Shown here piece after piece: positions 61,598-64,000 of a stretch of DNA of 64,000 nt. The DNA lies in the NCBI GenBank assembly GCA_947470895.1, contig CANIVF010000008.1:1-64000 (forward strand), in the 5' to 3' direction. The notes below the pieces were generated by a model, which saw nothing but the letters and a program-made list of their open reading frames with translations, made no database searches and was not told the DNA's origin. How positions within the stretch are numbered: position 1 is the first letter of the stretch; each line of letters starts with the position of its first letter. The stretch comes from Bacteroidota bacterium (GTDB lineage: Bacteria > Bacteroidota > Bacteroidia > Cytophagales > Cyclobacteriaceae). Position numbers and translations under genes: made by a program.

Positions 61598-62068
61598 TTA
61601 ATACTTATTTAACAAAATCTTTAGTTCAACAATAAGCCGGTCCACTTCCTCGCGGGTCTTAGGATCGTAATAGCCACGAATTCTTCGCTGATCATCCAAC
61701 AAAACGGTTGTCCATGGCTTTTGTAAAAGTAAATCACAGGTAAAAAACTGATCTAAATCGTCCTTTTCACCCGACAAATAAATGGTTTGGACTTCGGCAC
61801 TAAATTCCTGATCCAATCTTGTTAATGCAGTTTGAACTGTTGTATCCGTAACGATTAAGGTCGCTGTGCCACTCCACCCAAAGTTTTTTAGCAGTGTGTC
61901 CGAAACCTGATAAGGCGATTGATAATTTCTATTGCATGAGGCCGGAATGTCATTGACCCCGCTTTCATAATATACAGGAATAGTGAATTCGTTTTTTCCG
62001 AAAAATCTAAGAAATACAAATACCCCGATGGGAAACAGAAGGGCGATAACCAGGATAATCTTCTTCAT
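61598..62068 (-). CDS. SCO-like exported protein lacking the copper CxxxC
   Basis: This gene encodes 156 residues with an N-terminal membrane anchor (residues 3-21). The C-terminal part (TVLLDDQRRIRGYYDPKTRE and EVDRLIVELKILL) is the ending of SCO1/SenC/PrrC copper chaperones, and the middle fits a thioredoxin-like fold. The copper-binding CxxxC and the distal His of SCO are absent. The remaining Cys (in PASCNRN and FFTCDLL) are far apart. Operon position after cox4 is that of sco in related genomes. Copper delivery in the usual way is doubtful. Confidence 0.75.
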   Translation of the reverse strand: MKKIILVIALLFPIGVFVFLRFFGKNEFTIPVYYESGVNDIPASCNRNYQSPYQVSDTLLKNFGWSGTATLIVTDTTVQTALTRLDQEFSAEVQTIYLSGEKDDLDQFFTCDLLLQKPWTTVLLDDQRRIRGYYDPKTREEVDRLIVELKILLNKY

Positions 62069-62088
62069 ACACGCTACTTACAAACATA

Positions 62089-62125
62089 AAAAGAAGGCTA
62101 AAGTTTATCACTTTAGCCTTCTTTT
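62089..62125. terminator. Strong bidirectional terminator inside the cox operon
   Basis: A perfect 15-bp stem (62089-62103 with 62111-62125, arms AAAAGAAGGCTAAAG and its complement) around TTTATCA, with A-tract and T-tract at the feet. It lies between cox4 and the SCO-like gene, so it probably lowers transcription of the four assembly-type genes relative to the structural genes. Confidence 0.75.
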
Positions 62126-62143
62126 GACTAATAAAGTTCCTTA

Positions 62144-62467
62144 TCAAAATACAGGCATCTGACTGCCTTCATAAACAAAGGCAACCAGCATCCAGATGAT
62201 GAATAAGGTAGGTATTAAGATAGCCCAGAAAAGGACTTTCACCTCATAGCGAAGGTGCATAAACTCGCCCACGATATATCCCGCTTTAACAATAGTAAGC
62301 AATACAAAAATTGCGGTTTTAGCAGGACCATGCGTCATGGTGAAAGCAATGATAAACTCAAAAGCTGTGATTGCTCCAAGATAAGCAGCAACAGTCCATA
62401 ATTTCTTTATCTTCTCCTTATCAGGAGGGAGAACAGTTACCTGAGGTTCGTTTGAATGATGTGCCAT
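62144..62467 (-). CDS. Cytochrome c oxidase subunit IV
   Basis: About 107 residues from ATG 62467 (MAHHSNEPQVTVLPPDKEK). The longer frame to 62506 would overlap cox3 more deeply and is not favoured. Three membrane helices (AYLGAITAFEFIIAFTM, TAIFVLLTIVKAGYIVGEF and FWAILIPTLFIIWMLVAFVY) and the FMHLRYE motif place it in the bacterial COX4/'caa3-type subunit IV' family, a small stabilising subunit. Confidence 0.88.
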   Translation of the reverse strand: MAHHSNEPQVTVLPPDKEKIKKLWTVAAYLGAITAFEFIIAFTMTHGPAKTAIFVLLTIVKAGYIVGEFMHLRYEVKVLFWAILIPTLFIIWMLVAFVYEGSQMPVF

Positions 62468-62477
62468 AAATATCTTA

Positions 62478-63245
62478 TTAAACGAGATAGAAGAATGTAA
62501 ATACAAATACCCAAACTAAATCTACAAAGTGCCAATACAAACCAACTTTCTCAACCATTTCATAATGGCCTCTGCGCTCATATACACCTGTTACTGTATT
62601 ATAGTAAATCAGGAAGTTGAACATCACTCCGCTAAATACGTGGAAACCATGGAAACCTGTAATGAAGAAAAAGAAATCGGCAAAAGGCTGAGGACCATAC
62701 TGATTAATCTTCAGTGACGCTCCTGTTACTTCTTTTGTGATCCACTGACCATTAACAAAATCCTTTACCATAGTAGGTGTATCTGTTCCCACGATAAAGT
62801 GAGTCCATTCCCATGCTTGACATCCCAGGAAAGTCAAACCGCCTATGATTGTCCAAAGCATCCACTTTTCAACAGCCTTGCGATCCATACGGTGACCTGC
62901 TTCTACCGCCAAGACCATGGTAACGCTACTCATGATCAGGATAAAAGTCATAATACCCACAAACACCAATGGCAACGAATATCCATGAAGAAATGGAACC
63001 GCTTCAAAAACCTTTTCAGGGATTGGCCAGTATTCCTTTGAGAATACAAAGGCATCCGGTAGACCTTCAAAAGTTGGATGAGACGAGCGAACAAGTCCGT
63101 ATGTAATTAATAGGCCTGAGAATGTAAATGCATCAGATAGCAGAAAGAACCACATCATGAGTTTGCCATAACTGACACCCATCGGTGATACTCCGCCATC
63201 CCAAACACTTTTCCCAGATACGGTTGCGGCTGAACTGTGTGACAT
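62478..63245 (-). CDS. Cytochrome c oxidase subunit III (second copy)
   Basis: This gene encodes 255 residues with seven membrane helices. Subunit III motifs are present: KLMMWFFLLSDAFTFSGLL, GCQAWEWTHFI, FFFITGFHGFHVFSGV with the conserved HGxHV, and the final YWHFVDLVWVFVFTFFYLV. The subunit surrounds the catalytic subunit I of heme-copper oxidases. A second, shorter subunit III gene is directly upstream, an arrangement common in Bacteroidota. Confidence 0.93.
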   Translation of the reverse strand: MSHSSAATVSGKSVWDGGVSPMGVSYGKLMMWFFLLSDAFTFSGLLITYGLVRSSHPTFEGLPDAFVFSKEYWPIPEKVFEAVPFLHGYSLPLVFVGIMTFILIMSSVTMVLAVEAGHRMDRKAVEKWMLWTIIGGLTFLGCQAWEWTHFIVGTDTPTMVKDFVNGQWITKEVTGASLKINQYGPQPFADFFFFITGFHGFHVFSGVMFNFLIYYNTVTGVYERRGHYEMVEKVGLYWHFVDLVWVFVFTFFYLV

Positions 63246-63264
63246 AATTAAGGATTAAGGATTT

Positions 63265-63858
63265 TTATCGATACAATAATAGGAATACAAACAAATAAAG
63301 CCAAAGGCCTCCTAAGAAATGCCAGTAAGTTGTGCACATTTCTATCTGAAGGAGGTTTTTTGAGTGAACACGGAAGCGAAAAGCAGATATCAGAACAAGA
63401 AGCAAAAACACAATGGCACTGATGATGTGCAACCCATGCAAGCCAGTGATTACATACAGGAAAGATCCGGATGGGTTTCCGACCAGAAATACCTGATTCT
63501 CTACGAGCGCTTTCCATCCATAAAACTGAAGAACCAGAAAAGCGACACCAAGAATTGTGGTGACCGAAACCAGGTATTTGACCATTTGCAAACTGTCCTT
63601 TCTGGACGACCAATACGCCCATTGCATCGTTACGCTACTGAGTAAAATCACAACCGTGGAGACTGTAAGGATACCAGGTAATTCGAAGAATAACCAATTA
63701 CCTTCTGCCTGGCGCACAATGTAAGCAGAGGTGAGTGACGCAAACAACATCCCTACACTGCCAATAAACAGCCACATCGCAAATTTCTTTGGATTCATGG
63801 CCAAGGTGTTTTTTGGCTCTTCTACAATTTTAAATTCACTTGACATCGTCTTCTCCAT
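63265..63858 (-). CDS. Cytochrome c oxidase subunit III (first copy)
   Basis: This gene encodes 197 residues (ATG 63858; a second Met four codons on is possible). It has five membrane helices with KKFAMWLFIGSVGMLFASL, YVITGLHGLHIISAIVFL (HGxHI) and the final YWHFLGGLWLYLFVFLLLYR. It lies between ctaB and the longer subunit III gene. Having two subunit III-like proteins of 197 and 255 residues suggests they form a split or heteromeric subunit III. Confidence 0.92.
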   Translation of the reverse strand: MEKTMSSEFKIVEEPKNTLAMNPKKFAMWLFIGSVGMLFASLTSAYIVRQAEGNWLFFELPGILTVSTVVILLSSVTMQWAYWSSRKDSLQMVKYLVSVTTILGVAFLVLQFYGWKALVENQVFLVGNPSGSFLYVITGLHGLHIISAIVFLLLVLISAFRFRVHSKNLLQIEMCTTYWHFLGGLWLYLFVFLLLYR

Positions 63859-63870
63859 ATCCTTCTATAA

Positions 63871-64000
63871 TTAAATGATATCCATTAAATAAGCAATCTG
63901 AATAATCGGCAAATACAGGAAAGAACCAAACATAATCCTGAGTGCAGATTGTCTGCTTCCTGTCTTCATCAGCGAAAATGTCTGAGCCAAAAAAGCTACT
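63871..64000 (-). CDS. ctaB: Protoheme IX farnesyltransferase (heme O synthase), C-terminal end
   Basis: Only the last 42 codons lie in the window: the frame enters at 63999 and ends with TAA at 63871. The residues VAFLAQTFSLMKTG, SRQSALRIMFGSFLYLPIIQ and IAYLMDII match the C-terminus of Bacteroidota CtaB/CyoE (the 'A..MFGSFLYLPI' element before the last helix). CtaB attaches farnesyl to heme b to give heme o for the oxidase. It lies 12 bases upstream of the first cox3. The call rests on a short piece. Confidence 0.7.
   Translation of the reverse strand, partial: VAFLAQTFSLMKTGSRQSALRIMFGSFLYLPIIQIAYLMDII

Noticed and set aside
63871-64000. Frameshift in the end of ctaB
   Set aside because: A first reading seemed to change frame near 63920. 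Re-reading the bases gives one continuous frame to TAA at 63871.

Overview
The window reads as a stretch of chromosome from a member of the Bacteroidota, most likely order Cytophagales. The signs are two very large secreted proteins ending in type IX secretion (T9SS) sorting domains, a menaquinone gene cluster, the long Bacteroidota form of IspG, a 'putative porin' next to LpxK, a tandem-cox3 cytochrome oxidase cluster, and promoters matching the TTG-N17-23-TANNTTTG pattern of this phylum. The species cannot be named from the sequence alone. No rRNA, tRNA, CRISPR array, complete insertion sequence or prophage was seen.

Layout. 1-2323 is a decayed, gene-poor island: large perfect hairpins, an inverted pair of degenerate REP-like repeats, one intact secreted-protein gene, a frameshifted monooxygenase gene and a 5'-truncated small gene. 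2324-9308 holds an orphan MacB-type permease and a three-gene unit of exported proteins ending in a 1327-residue BNR/sortilin-like T9SS substrate. 9309-16475 holds miaE-porin-lpxK on the minus strand and nif3-like, coiled-coil and TPR genes on the plus strand. 16476-25027 is the menaquinone region (menI-menF-menD-menB-menE on plus, menC on minus; no menA here), with a LexA/XRE-type repressor and a small partner gene inserted between menE and menC. queA follows.

26505-47840 is the most interesting part. A tightly packed five-gene run encodes a nucleotide-transporter-like membrane protein fused to HEAT and cyclic-nucleotide-binding domains, a protein with three TIR-like domains, a membrane-anchored STAND ATPase with coiled coil and WD40 repeats, a TPR/beta-barrel outer-membrane protein, and a seven-bladed-propeller lipoprotein. 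A giant (about 3717-residue) T9SS-exported Ig/PKD/Omp28-like protein follows directly. The order suggests a signal-transduction or conflict system spanning the whole envelope. This is inference; no described system with this composition is known to me.

47978-56773 carries housekeeping genes: terC, a DinB/YfiT-like protein, a YheT-type hydrolase, a SRAP-family protein that has lost most of its active site, a lipoprotein, ispG and its two small followers, an SDR, and mlaE-mlaF. 56798-60430 is a large NtrY-like histidine kinase. 60474-64000 is the end of a cytochrome-oxidase assembly and structure operon (ctaB, two cox3, cox4, SCO-like, DUF420, CAMC protein, DUF983), read on the minus strand. 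The menaquinone genes and this oxidase cluster belong to the same aerobic respiratory chain.
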